Below the pieces are notes generated by a model, which was not told where the DNA came from, did not search any database, and saw nothing but the letters and a program-made list of their open reading frames with translations. Source: Plasmopara viticola (Eukaryota; Oomycota; Peronosporomycetes; Peronosporales; Peronosporaceae). Taken from it: a stretch of DNA of 64,000 nucleotides. The position numbers and the translations under genes are program-made. The stretch lies in assembly GCA_001695595.3 (NCBI GenBank), contig MBPM02000088.1:186001-250000 (forward strand), written 5' to 3'. Shown in pieces: positions 1-11,100 of the stretch (positions within the stretch are counted from its first letter, which is position 1; each line of letters starts with the position of its first letter).

Positions 1-42
1 TATACGGTGGCTTATAATATGTTAGAGGACTAAAAGGCTTGA

Positions 43-651
43 GACTGTGCTATTTTCAGTGAAAGGCTAAACCTGGAGCTTGCTAAAGAAGGAAGCGACT
101 ATCCATCGCAGTTGCAACTATTTGTGCTGAGATGTGAGGCAAATATTCTGACCGTAAAGTTTGGAAAAAGAACTGTCGAACGAGTATTGATCTTCTCAAG
201 AGTCTCAAAGTTCAGTTTTGCCTCGAAGAAGTCACGGTCTCCCAGTCAGAAATGATTATAAGATAACTGTCCAGCGCGTACACTTGGTCGTGTAGAAATT
301 GTTGTTCCTAATCAATAACGCGTAATGCCACAGTGCAAGGCTTCTTTTTTATTTCTCCGTGACTGCCAGGTACATCGTCGCTTTTGTGTATGGTGAGTAG
401 TAAATAAGAAACCCTTTATGGCACCAAATCCTTCTTGTGAAGTGGCGCTCTTCTTTCGCTGCAGACCTGTAAAAGCATTCGAACAGCATCTGGCAAAAAT
501 CCCCGAAAGCCGCTACAATAAGGTATCAGAGGTACTAGGCGACTTGTAAGTTAGCCGCGGTCTTTTGATCGTACGTTGATGACCGTGATCAAAGCTTAGA
601 GTGATTTGGCATGATGCCTATGCCGATTACTTCGAATATGAATTTTCATAA
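43..651 (+). CDS. Possible 3' end of a spliced gene (or its relic), cut by the left edge
   Basis: Not recognised. Two coding-like pieces lie on the plus strand. The first is a stop-free frame at 43-252; within it, position 60 follows an acceptor-like TATTTTCAG and a GTAAAG donor-like site lies near 150. The second starts at an ATG at 418, runs to 545, and is followed by a canonical GTAAGT donor and a 54-nt putative intron (546-599, ending TTAG). It continues at 600-651 to a TAA. Joining 418-545 and 600-651 keeps frame and gives 59 residues ending in an aromatic, acidic tail (HDAYADYFEYEFS). A second possible acceptor, TTTCGCTGCAG, sits at about 460-470, so 418 may not be the true start. It could be a real gene extending left of the window, a short ORF, or a decayed copy. 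No function is proposed. Confidence 0.3.
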
Positions 652-750
652 TCCATGAAGTGAGCAAATCAAACTCTTAGCTTAGGGACAAAATCTATTT
701 TATCCAATGTGGTTAGGATTAAAATTGTAACAACTAGTTTTAAATATGTA

Positions 751-1074
751 CGGAAAAGGTTGGGGTGACGCCCTCCTTCCAAGCGCGGGGGCTAAATGCT
801 CGCGCGCTTCGGGCAGATGCTCTCGGGCATCTGCAGGTCTCTAACGAGTCTCACCCTCGACGCGACGGTCTCCAGCACCAGAGCGCCACCTGGGCTCTTA
901 CCAAGTCAGAGATAAACAAAATAATGGAAGACCCTCACGACCTCGGTGCTGGCTGCACTGCCCGCCGAACGAGACTCGACGTATGCGGACACCACTCTAT
1001 GCCGTGGACTAGCCAGACTGAGCCTAACACGTGCATAACTTGGCAACGCGATAACGTAATACAATACAATACAA
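751..1074 (+). repeat. SINE-like (or short LINE-derived) retroposon, copy 1
   Basis: This 324-bp GC-rich unit recurs in inverted orientation at 13108-13431 with only about a dozen substitutions by eye. It starts CGGAAAAGGTTGGGGTGACG and ends in a short array of the pentamer ATACA/AATAC. It is flanked by a 12-bp target-site duplication with one mismatch (735-746 and 1075-1086, TAGTTT-AAATA). A variable-length duplication plus a simple-repeat 3' tail is the mark of LINE-mediated retroposition, and the shared 5' end argues for a full short element rather than random 5' truncation. I could not find a clear tRNA A/B-box pair, so a LINE 3' fragment remains possible. The open frames inside it are not taken as genes. 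Confidence 0.75.
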
Positions 1075-1086
1075 TAGTTTGAAATA

Positions 1087-3576
1087 CATTTCTATGCTGA
1101 GCCGAGGTGCTCACAAAGCTGGGTAGACCCAAAAAGCATTTTGCACCGAGTGCGAGCCACCCGACCTTTTGTGACGCATGGCAAAAAGCATAACACGAGC
1201 ATGATAATTGCAAAATATACGCGCACGACCGTCGTTAGATTGCGCTGAACCAAGAAGCATTTAGGAATACTACGCGAAGGGTGTCTTCTCGGTGCGTCAA
1301 GCGGGTAAGTGTTTTGCCTGGAACCAATGGCTTGCGCCAGCCAGGTAATACACATCCGGAAGGCTTCCTCTCCTCGTTGATCCCGATTCGCAGAAGGTAA
1401 GTGCACGGCTCGCATCGGTCCCCGGTAGTGGGCAAGTCTTAAAGCTCATCGTCATCTGCGGCGGAGATTTTGGTCATTGGATCCATTAAAGGTACAAAGT
1501 GTGGGTTGGCTCACGCTTTTCTCCCTGATATTCCGTGGTGGTCACAAATCAACGTTGACGCTCAAGTCAAGTAAAAATCGCCGTGTTCTTCCCTACCTTT
1601 ACGAATACGACATTCACATGACCAGAAAGTCTGACGACGAGACTTATATAATTTAAGGCTTGACTTTTGTCAAAAGGTTCTTCATGGCGTTGTCGTTGAT
1701 TTAAAATATCTTTATAGCCTAAGCAAATAAATGTCCAGGCAAATGTTCGTCGGAGCGCCTGTGGCGCTCTTTAATATTTCCATCGACCGATGGCGGACAA
1801 AGAAATGGACCGCCGAGCAAATGAAGCGGTGGGTGCGCGCTGATCATTGTGGTGCAGTGAGGAAATTTGATAGAGCCTCCTACATCGAGCGGCTCTTTCA
1901 TGGGCAATTCAACCGTCACTGCGAGCAGTCGTAGCAAGTTTGGCAGGTGCACCCTTTGTTGTTGGCGCAGCCTTGTGCCGCCTTTTTGGTCATCTTTATG
2001 ACCAAGTCTTAATGTCAAAGAGTAACGGATAGCACTCGTGCCTCTCCGATCAAATGTACTCTGAGATTTAGTGGGGGCGATGCAACGGCGTTACATAAAG
2101 CCGAGCTTTGGGCTTAAGAGTTGGCTTACTATCAAAAGAATTCTCAGAAGAATGGTAGCACGACAGATACACCAGCGGCATTTATACTAATATGCGCCAT
2201 CAAATAAGACATCTAAAAGCGACAAAGCTCCTACTCAAGTCATTGTGGCAGCGAGTTTAGTCGCCTATTAAGGATTATAGGTAGAAAGTACCAAATACAT
2301 CAATATTGTTTGAGATGACAAACTATAATTTATTGCGCACTTCAAATTTCAAAGGAAACTGATAGTTAAAGTCGTTCAATGGAAAATTGTGTATTTTTTT
2401 AAACGCGTTCTCGTGGCAATGCGCTGGGAATCTCCACACAGGTTCTCCCAAAGGTCACGAAGAACTTAGGAAGTTTGAGTTCAAAAGCGAATTTAAGCTT
2501 ATAAGACACTAAACTATTCACCAGAACGGAGACTGACCGCTGCACACTTAATATTAATAGAAAGTATAAGTCGTGAAATGGCTTTGGCGTACACTTTTAA
2601 AAATTTAGGTCAAAAGATCCTCTCAGAAGGCACAATTGCCGCAGCTCTACGAGTAATCGCAGCTGCTTCAGTTAAAAAAAATGCTCAATGATGCGTCAGT
2701 AAGTCTCCTGTCAAATAATACATTTTCCCACGGCAGCCAGCTAATAAAGTAGCCTCGACGCGGTCTTTAGCGGCAATGGCGTTCTCTGTGCTAAATAGAG
2801 CCTCACCCCGAGAGTAATTGTTAAGACTACCCTTTTTTTGCGAGTTTTGACTACATACTTTTTAGATGTACCGCTTAAAATCCAGTGCCAGCCTTGGGTA
2901 CCACCACACGAGATTTGTGTCAATTGCGTTAAAAGTTAAGACTACGGTACGCAAAGTTGCGCAGACATTCTCACCCTTAACATACAGGTACATGGCTGAA
3001 TTTCCGCACATTGCACTCTTGAGATTGTTGACTCTGCATCTCCTTCCAGCTCGAGTCGCACTGAAAGCATTTGTGCCGAATCTCGCCCAGACAGCGCAGA
3101 CATACACGGTGCTTGGATCACCACACACAAGTATTATTATAGTGCGTAAAATCGGCAAGACAAGGAGGATCAACTAAATATTCAGCTTTTTAGTATCAAC
3201 ATCCCACTTGCGTTGACAGGGTTTCCTTTTTATTGGAGTCCTTCACGCTGGGACAAGTCACACGTCCGTCGAATGTCGAGTACGCGCTGCGCTTTTGGAT
3301 AGTAACGCTGTGAACAATTGATCCATTTAGAGCCACACGTACGTTTAGTGCGTCCAGCTCGTCTTTTGCAGTATCATGCGAAAGCTGATAATGCGTGACG
3401 TACCTATACACGTTATACATGCAGCACAATAAATTGAAGGAATATTGCGAACCTGGCCAATAACCACAAAAGACTGCTTTTCAATGCTACTTTCACAAAA
3501 ACATATTGTCTTCGTCGGATGCTTCTAGTACTACTGTACGCAGTGCGGATACACGTCGGAGATATAAAGTCGCATT
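1087..3576. other. Gene-poor stretch with unassigned coding-like fragments
   Basis: No recognisable gene. Two frames look more protein-like than their surroundings but match no family I know: a 67-codon plus-strand frame at 1731-1934 with a true ATG, and a minus-strand frame at 3196-3429 whose last 50 codons look hydrophilic and well mixed. Both are within the length expected by chance in six frames, and both may be decayed repeats. The rest is AT-rich and without visible structure. Confidence 0.3.
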
Positions 3577-3700
3577 AGCGTCATCGGTGATTGGTTTAAT
3601 AAACGGAAATGTCCCAAGCGTCAGCGATGATTGGTTCAAGTTAAGCTTGACAAGTTATAGTACAATATAGCCAAATATTCACATTTCCTCTAAATCCAAT
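3577..3700 (+). promoter_or_regulatory. Putative promoter of the CLC gene with duplicated CCAAT-type element
   Basis: An element of the form AGCGTCAKCGRTGATTGGTT occurs twice, at 3577-3599 and 3617-3639, 40 bp apart, each holding ATTGG (an inverted CCAAT box). About 45 bp further on, near 3680, the sequence TTCACATTTCCTC resembles the oomycete initiator and flanking-promoter-region type of core promoter. The ATG follows at 3794. The repeat is seen directly. The regulatory role and the start site are inferred from position and published oomycete promoter motifs recalled only in outline. Confidence 0.4.
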
Positions 3701-3793
3701 AATTCCAAATTTGTGTGAAATCCAAGTACAGCAAGCATATCTTTGCCTTCTGCCACTTCTCGATTGACCTCACCGCGCGCACTCACCTCAACG

Positions 3794-6679
3794 ATGGCAT
3801 CCCGCGGGGCTTCGGAGACAGATGCGCTGCTAGCGGCACCCACGATCGTGAGTGTAGCCATCTCGAATGCCGATGAGGAAGAGAGCGACTCGGTGTCTTC
3901 TGGCCAGGACGTGGTCGCACCCGCCGCGTTACCGCGCTTCCCGGCACTCACTCGCACCGCCTCGGCGCTCCGATCGCCGTCCTCCATCTTGCGTTCGCCC
4001 ATGCCACGCTTTCTACTCGATGGTCCGCACTTGCTAAGTAGGAAAGTCAATAGCCGCAGTGCCACGCCCCAGCTCGGCGCCATGGAGGCGCACGTGCACG
4101 AACAGTACCAGACGTACGGTGTACACCGGACGCACTCGTTTCCAAGTGACTTGTACTCGGGTGCCCGTTTTTCACGATTTGAGATTGAAGAAGCGCTACG
4201 ACATCGAAATGGGACGACGGTAATGGAGTGGCTGAAAGGCAAAGGACGCAATCCGTTCTCGGCCGCGATGCGCAAGCAACAGCAGAAAGAGACGGACAAG
4301 GAAAAGCGTGCCAAGGCACAACATCGGGAATCGTTTAATTATGACTTTTTTGAGAGTCGCGTCAACATGCAACACGACCAGGAGCAGACAGAGAGTGTCA
4401 TTCGGTCCCTGAACATTGCGCGTTGGGTCATGACCTTTGGCGTCGGGCTGGGGACGGCACTAGTTGCTTGTTTTGTCGAGTTCTGGACATCGTTCCTGTC
4501 GACATTTCGCACGTCTGCTCTAACGTCGCTTGTGGCAGACGAGAGAGACGGGCATCGCACGTTTGGTACGGCCTACTTGGTGTATACGCTCATTAGCGTT
4601 GCGTTCGTCGCGGTAGCAAGCTACTGTGTTGCGATTCTATGCCCTGTTGCTGGTGGTTCCGGTATTCCTGAAATAAAAGCGACGCTAAACGGGATCAAGA
4701 TCCACCGTGTCGTACGGCTGAAAACTCTCTTTTGCAAAGCGTTTGGCATTCTATTTAGTGTAGCTGGAGGACTTCCCACTGGGAAAGAGGGACCGATGAT
4801 TCATAGTGGCTCAATCATTGGCGCTGGACTATCACAGGGCAAATCTTCAAGCTTTGGCGTCGACACGAGCTGGACCAAGTTTAAAGGCTTTCGCAACGAT
4901 AAGGAAAAGCGCGACTTTATCTCGTGTGGCGCAGCTGCTGGTGTCGCGGCTGCTTTTGGCGCTCCAATTGGTGGTGTGTTGTTTGCACTGGAAGAAGGCG
5001 CGTCGTTTTGGCATCAAAACCTCACGTGGCGCACGTTCTTTTGTGCCATGGTATCTGCCTTTGTGCTAAATTACTTCATGTCATTTGTGGAAGCTAGTAA
5101 AACGAGCGGCCCAACGCCGGACGTTGGCCACGTCTTTATTGGTGGGACTCTGGGTACACAGACGGGAACGTTTACATTTGGGCAATTTACTGGTAGTAAA
5201 GCGTACGAAGTGCTTGATGTGCCTGTATTTATCGTGATGGGAATGGTCGGTGGCCTGTTCGGTGCTGGATTCAATGGTGCGAATACAAAATTGACCAAGT
5301 TTCGCAAGCGCTACGTGACCCATCGCATGTTGCGGTTCGGAGAAGCGTTGCTGATTGCCTTTTGCATGGCCACCGCGTCGTTTTGGCTCTCGTACTTCTT
5401 TGGAAGTTGTCGTGATCTTGCTGGTGACTACAGTGAATCGCTGTTGCGATTTTACTGCCCCGAAGGTCAATACAACGACTTGGCGTCGCTATTTACAGTC
5501 AATTACGCTACGAGTATGAAGCAATTGCTTCACTTTACGACAGCCTCGAGCTTTACACCATTTTCGCTGTGTATGTTCTTTGTCGTCTTCTACATTTTAG
5601 CGTGCTGGACGTATGGCATCGCCGTGCCGTCTGGTCTCTTTGTTCCTAGTTTGCTTGCCGGTGCTGCGTATGGGCGTATTTGCGTCATGATAGTGCATGC
5701 GCTGGATTTTCCTGTTGGTGCACAGGACGGAATGTTTGCGTTAATTGGATCTGCTTGTATGCTCGGTGGTATGGCACGCATGACCATCTCGCTCACGGTG
5801 ATCATTCTCGAGTGCACCGGAGTGATTGAATGGGGTCTTCCGATTATGGTGTCACTGATGGCAGCTCGCTGGGTTGGCAACAGTTTTAATGAGGGTTTGT
5901 ACGACATTCACATTCACTTGAACCACCTGCCGTTCCTCGAATACGATCCTCCCTACTACTCCCGTTTCCTGCGTGCATTTAATATTATGAGCTCGCCAAC
6001 GAAGTGCGTGCCGCAGATCGCAAAGGTTGGTGAGATTTACGATGTGCTTAAGAACTGCAATCACAGCGGGTTTCCAGTCATTGTTCCTCGCAAGCAAGAT
6101 GCTGCTGGCGGTGGCCAACGGCCGAAGTTAGGCATCAAACGCAAGTCGCCACGCTTTTCCGGGATCATTTACCGCCACCATTTGGCTGTCCTGCTTCAGC
6201 GCAAAGACTTTTTCGTTGAAAAGCCTGAACCGTTCGTTCGTACGCCTGCAAGTGACACGACGCTGCTGTACAATGATCAGTACGCGCTGTCGTACCGCGA
6301 TATGGAAGGCAGTTATCCACGTTATCCGTCGATCAATGACATTCAGTTGGATGAGGATGAACGGGACTTGTGGATGGATCTCACGCCTTACATGAATCGG
6401 ACGCCTCACATTATCCAAGAGCAGACTCCAGTGCCTCGTGCCTTTCGATTGTTTCGATCTTTGGGACTTCGCCACCTCCTTGTGTTGAATCGACGTAGTG
6501 AAGTACGCGGTGTCATCACACGAAAGGATTTGACTCCCGCGCACCTAAAATTCTGCCTGGAATCCCTGAGCGAAAGTGAAAAACAGCGGATTCAAGGCTA
6601 CTTTCACCGCGATCGAGCCGGATCAGAGCGGTTTGAAGACGTGGAGAAAAAGCTCATTCGTATCAACGACAATTCGTGA
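3794..6679 (+). CDS. CLC-type chloride/proton exchanger with C-terminal CBS domains
   Basis: This 961-residue single-exon gene belongs to the voltage-gated chloride channel family, closest in motif style to the CLC-6/CLC-7 endosomal-vacuolar group. Residues 1-205 are a Ser/Arg-rich cytosolic tail. The membrane core spans about 206-725 and carries GSGIPE (288-293, Ser at the central anion site, which favours chloride over nitrate), GKEGPMIH (330-337, gating Glu332), the ALEEG motif with the proton-pathway Glu401, and GLFVP (614-618). Having both glutamates predicts a 2Cl-/H+ antiporter rather than a channel. Two CBS domains follow, at about 730-815 and 863-920. An open frame runs upstream only to a TTG at 3743. 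I chose the ATG at 3794 (context CAACGATGGC), and translation of the upstream 17 codons is unlikely. It acts in an internal acidic compartment if it follows its relatives. Confidence 0.95.
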   Translation: MASRGASETDALLAAPTIVSVAISNADEEESDSVSSGQDVVAPAALPRFPALTRTASALRSPSSILRSPMPRFLLDGPHLLSRKVNSRSATPQLGAMEAHVHEQYQTYGVHRTHSFPSDLYSGARFSRFEIEEALRHRNGTTVMEWLKGKGRNPFSAAMRKQQQKETDKEKRAKAQHRESFNYDFFESRVNMQHDQEQTESVIRSLNIARWVMTFGVGLGTALVACFVEFWTSFLSTFRTSALTSLVADERDGHRTFGTAYLVYTLISVAFVAVASYCVAILCPVAGGSGIPEIKATLNGIKIHRVVRLKTLFCKAFGILFSVAGGLPTGKEGPMIHSGSIIGAGLSQGKSSSFGVDTSWTKFKGFRNDKEKRDFISCGAAAGVAAAFGAPIGGVLFALEEGASFWHQNLTWRTFFCAMVSAFVLNYFMSFVEASKTSGPTPDVGHVFIGGTLGTQTGTFTFGQFTGSKAYEVLDVPVFIVMGMVGGLFGAGFNGANTKLTKFRKRYVTHRMLRFGEALLIAFCMATASFWLSYFFGSCRDLAGDYSESLLRFYCPEGQYNDLASLFTVNYATSMKQLLHFTTASSFTPFSLCMFFVVFYILACWTYGIAVPSGLFVPSLLAGAAYGRICVMIVHALDFPVGAQDGMFALIGSACMLGGMARMTISLTVIILECTGVIEWGLPIMVSLMAARWVGNSFNEGLYDIHIHLNHLPFLEYDPPYYSRFLRAFNIMSSPTKCVPQIAKVGEIYDVLKNCNHSGFPVIVPRKQDAAGGGQRPKLGIKRKSPRFSGIIYRHHLAVLLQRKDFFVEKPEPFVRTPASDTTLLYNDQYALSYRDMEGSYPRYPSINDIQLDEDERDLWMDLTPYMNRTPHIIQEQTPVPRAFRLFRSLGLRHLLVLNRRSEVRGVITRKDLTPAHLKFCLESLSESEKQRIQGYFHRDRAGSERFEDVEKKLIRINDNS

Positions 6680-6914
6680 AAGCTGTGGCCGATAACTATT
6701 AGAAGGTGGCTGTCAATATGTGACGTGTGCAAATCTGGGCACGGAACTGTATAAAAAACACTTGATTTCATTATACCTCGAAACTTGCAAAATGAGAAGT
6801 TTTTCGTGCGCTACTTAGACATTGATAGACGGTAGTAACATCAACAACATTACCTTGCGCATCTATAACTCCCCAGACTGCTAAACGACAAAAGTTCTTG
6901 TCGGTGATCAGCTC
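6680..6914. other. 3' flank of the CLC gene
   Basis: AT-rich 3' flank; I see no defined terminator or gene here. It ends at the stop codon of a decayed transposase on the opposite strand. Confidence 0.4.
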
Positions 6915-7992
6915 CTATTTTCTTTTCTTGTTCGCCTTCTTCGTGGGAGGCTTGACGGCCTTCGACTACGCTTACGATTTCGCGCCGTGGCGAAAGTTTT
7001 TAAACTCTTAAGAATTTTTATGCCTTGTTACTAGGCTCAAAGTTTTGCGCACCTGTTCATACTTGAAAGGTTTTTAAAGCATTGTTACTGGCTCAAAGTG
7101 CTATGACTATAGCCGCACCTGATGCTTCAGCAAAGAAAATTGTACGTTCACCGACGTCCGCACTTCCAGTGTTTCAATGTACTGGACCCGTGTTTTTAGG
7201 TAGTAAGAGCGCGGTCTTTTTCGCGAATACGTTCGCAGCTGTGACTCTAGGAAATTTTAAAGCAAAAGTGGTTCAGGTGCAACTGTTGATGCTGCTGGTG
7301 TCCGGGACAATCAAACCAGCGTCAATGGAAAGGCTTTGAGCTGGTTTCGCTGTAATGGCTCCTCGATCGGATGTACTTGCAAGTATGCTTAATGGTTGTG
7401 GTAACTAATGCTTGGCAGTCTTGCACATCATTCCTGACCTTGTACTGCTTAGATGCTGTTTATTGAGCTGCCACTGTTTACTATCCTATGACTCCAGAGA
7501 AGGCCTGACCAAATTGCATATCTGCGACTGCGCGCTCTTGGGCAATTTACAGCTTGGTGGCAGCAATTTCCCAACGATCAGCCATCCGAAACGTTGTATC
7601 AACCGTCAACAAGTCACTTTTCGAGCCGCAATGCACTTTTTAAGAGCTAAGTGCGCTCTCTCCACACTTGTCGTCGTTGTGCGTCTGAAGTTTGGCATTC
7701 TATGCAAGAAGGTAGCCACAAATCTGCCTATATAATAAAGACGATTTCCTTCAATGTATGCCATGACTTGATTTGGTAAGGCCTCTTGTATAACAAGAAG
7801 TCGCTGCAAATATATCGTGACCGTTGGCGACAGCACCAAGGCGGTCCACTGCTGTGTGAGCTCCTGAGATGCCTTCAGCGACTCAAATGTCCTACGCTGC
7901 TATGCAAGTTTTTTTTGCTGATGGGCAGTCAGTGACGTTTTCCCAGCAAGCAAATGGTGGACTTCAGCGTCACGGATGTTATGTACGTCAAA
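6915..7992 (-). pseudogene. Decayed FAR1/MULE-type transposase
   Basis: Several minus-strand fragments in different frames fit a Mutator-like (MULE) transposase in order. At about 7992-7919 a FAR1-like stretch reads VHNIRDAEVHHLLAGKTSL, matching the VYNLR...LAGRTP pattern that precedes the DDE core. At about 7885-7606 follow WTALVLSPT, then LPNQVMAYIEG and RTTTTSVERAHLALKKCI, matching the W-x-ALV-SPT and TTSRVE-x-AH-x-LK signatures that follow the core. A basic tail VKPPTKKANKKRK ends at a stop at 6915-6917. The catalytic DDE region between the first two blocks is missing, and stops and frameshifts separate the blocks, so this is a deleted, non-functional copy. Minus-strand fragments up to about 8165 may belong to it. 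Family assignment rests on motif recall only. Confidence 0.55.
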
Positions 7993-8165
7993 CTATAATG
8001 TTGCTGCTGCGCATCGCTAAGACAGTTCGCAAAGGAGGCAAATGACACCGGTAGTAGACTAGTACTTGCTCTCGATCCTTCTTCTCGACAGCGCGACCTT
8101 AAGAATGCCTGGTCGGACCCGCAAAAGGTCTCATGTTGTTCAACCTCAATGGCCCAATGAAACAA

Positions 8166-11100
8166 ATTTAGCTCGCCTCACATTCGTTGAGTGGTTAAAG
8201 CAAACTGAAAGACTTTAAGATGATATCCGCCCACGTACTCACGCTACTAGATTAGCCGCACTTTATTTACCATAAAGATCATCCACAGGGTACATGCGTC
8301 CGATACGATAAAGGGGTGATCTAATCAGGCGTGACAATCACATGCTACATATTGCACGTGCCTATCCTTAGAAAATCTTTTTACATCCATTCAAGAGTTT
8401 ACAATGACTAATCATTTTACAGAAATCATGATATTAGCAAGGACTAAAACCAGGCTTAAGAGTTTTAGGTAGAGACCAATCTTCGTCCAATTACGCAACT
8501 TGCCGATGTTCCAGTGGCAAAAATTTTGGCCCACATACGGTTGGACTCATAAAGATCACTTCAGTTCATAATAAAGGCCATTCAAGTAGATCAACTATCT
8601 CCGATTGACTCCACGTGCTACAAAACAAGTCAAACCTTGAAAAAAAGTATACACAAGGATCGAAGCCTACACATCACTCACAGCGGCCGATTAAAGCGTC
8701 GTTTCATTTCCACACGGCACAGCCTGCTGTACTACATTTCGCCAAGGAAACCCCAACCAAGCCAACAAGCAACACCAAGTAAAAATGTATCAAAGGAGAG
8801 TAACTTGCTCCATCGACGGCGCACAAACCGCGATCCTGAGCAGCCCTAGATACCCCTTCGATAGTTGGTAGCCTGAAACGCAGTTTGATATATGCGAGTT
8901 TCGAAGAGCAGCTTCACCACAATGGCAAGTCTGCAGGATCTTTTGATAACTTCAAGAGCAATCTATTTTCGAAACGGTCAAGTATCTCCGGCGTTCAGAC
9001 CACCCTGAAGTGTAAGTTCAGGATGTAGCTGCTGCAATTTTCCAGGAAGCGATGAAGCCTACTTTTAAATGGATATGCATCTGACCGAGACCTGCGCCAA
9101 ATAAATAAATGTTCGTCCGCAGAAGCCAGCAAGCCTAATTTTAAGATATCCCCTGATGCATTACCATAGTTGTTATTTGATCATCCTGCGTTCTTATACT
9201 TCTAGCACATTTCCATTTGGATTCACTGCACGCACCACCATCGCGTCTGACGCAGGCCACTTTCTGCTCATTGCATATTATTGATGTAGGGTTGATTGCA
9301 ACAATCTGCTGGTGGACCGCAACGAAATATAAAATCTCCCGCGTAGGTATACCTGATACAATCGTCCCCGTATTTTTGTCTTCGCCTTTGGGCAGCTAAG
9401 CGATTCCAATGACTATAATGACAAGAGAGGGGATGAGCTTCCTAGTCTTTCTTGCAAGACGGAGGATTGAAACAGCCAGCTTGGATCATGGGGCAGGTCA
9501 GCGTCATGACATAATAGTAAATGGCATCTAATGACATACACTCAAGATGCACAGATGCGCGAAGACCTCCCTACCTCCCGCACTACAACTCACTCGTTCC
9601 GCCTAAGCTCTTAATTGGTGAATGTTACTGACAAGAACGTACCATCTAATGTTGCACCAGCGTAGCCAGTCACTCACATCGACTTTAAAAGAAAGTATTC
9701 AATAAAAATGTTGTAGCGTTGCAGCGGTTGCTATCTTGTTTATCAGCATATTGAATGATACGTAAGTACGAGATCATTCGTTTCTCAAAGTCTAACATGC
9801 TCTGATAAGTTGGCTATCCGTTGATTCGTGCCAAGCGTAGATCATAGAAAAACGTTGCGGAAATTGCATAGTTTTAGTAGACTCTCTATAGCCGTCTAGG
9901 CTGGCAAGAAAAAATCGCATATATTGCAGCGCTCAGATTAAGCGACTTATCTAGATGCTTCTATGAGCTTCCAACCCGTACATCGCCGCGCTTAGTCCGA
10001 CATAAAGGATCTTTAAAACCTTCATATGACACTGATCGAAAGGCTATAACTCAAACAGCAACCAAATTTATTGAATCCGCTCTATCATCTGTACCACTCA
10101 GAAATTGCTTGTCATATTTAGTGAATAGTTTTCTATAGATCTTTCAGCACGTCGTTGTACAATATTATCGGGTACTGTAACAGTCGATTTGGGCTATTCG
10201 TGGCAAGCTATATAAAGTCGCACGTCGACTTCATTTTTTAGTGACAATCGACGTCTAATAAATTCCATCTTAAAAGGTCTTCGACCAAGTTCGATAGCTG
10301 TCCGCGAAACTTTAAAACTACTTTAAATTCTCGCTGGCTACTTGTCTGCTATGTCTCACATCAATACCGCTTTGCTGTACTTTTTTTCTGAAGTCATTAT
10401 AGATGATTTCTCGATTTACCTCTTCTGTAGCCGCAAAATCTCTACAGGACCACCGTCTGGCCTTACAAATGCTCAACACAACGGTTTTATTTTGGATTGA
10501 TGCAAATTTGCTCGTCTTTGGTGCTTGACCTGACAATTTTGCCCTCAACCAAGGTATGCTTGATCGAATCGTCCGATCATTAATCTATCTTTACGATATG
10601 AGCGCGTACTTGCTTGAACAAAGACTTGATCCGGTTGTATACTGCCTTGTGCGATCACGTCGTGTTGGTCGGATACCAGGCTGAAAATGTTCACAACGGA
10701 CCGTCCGCAGACCGGATATTTAGACAGTGTGAGTGAAGCGCGGGATCAAATACGTGTTACACGGTCTGTGTGTATATACTTCGGAGCGTTGAAGCAGCAT
10801 CTACCCGTTTGTAGTGTCTGCATTGATTGACGCTGCTCATGTTTCAACAGGCTACACGCTTCTATATTTACATGCTTAAGATAACCCTCTTAACTCCTTA
10901 TCGCCACAATGTGGATCTGTGGAGAAATAATCGCGCTGCTAGCTACAATCAACTTTTTTCCGACGCGAAAGCAAGTCAAAAAAATTAAGCTTTGTCACAC
11001 TTACGAGAGAAAATACCTGAAAGACAAGAAATTCGAAAGGAATCGAAAAAGAATCGAAAGAGAAGAGATTAATGTTGTAATTTTCAATGAAATCTTGGGA

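Noticed and set aside
765..1082. Open frames inside the SINE-like repeats (105 and 86 codons)
   Set aside because: They are conserved only because the repeat copies are nearly identical. The start is not ATG in a gene context and the frame runs out of the element.
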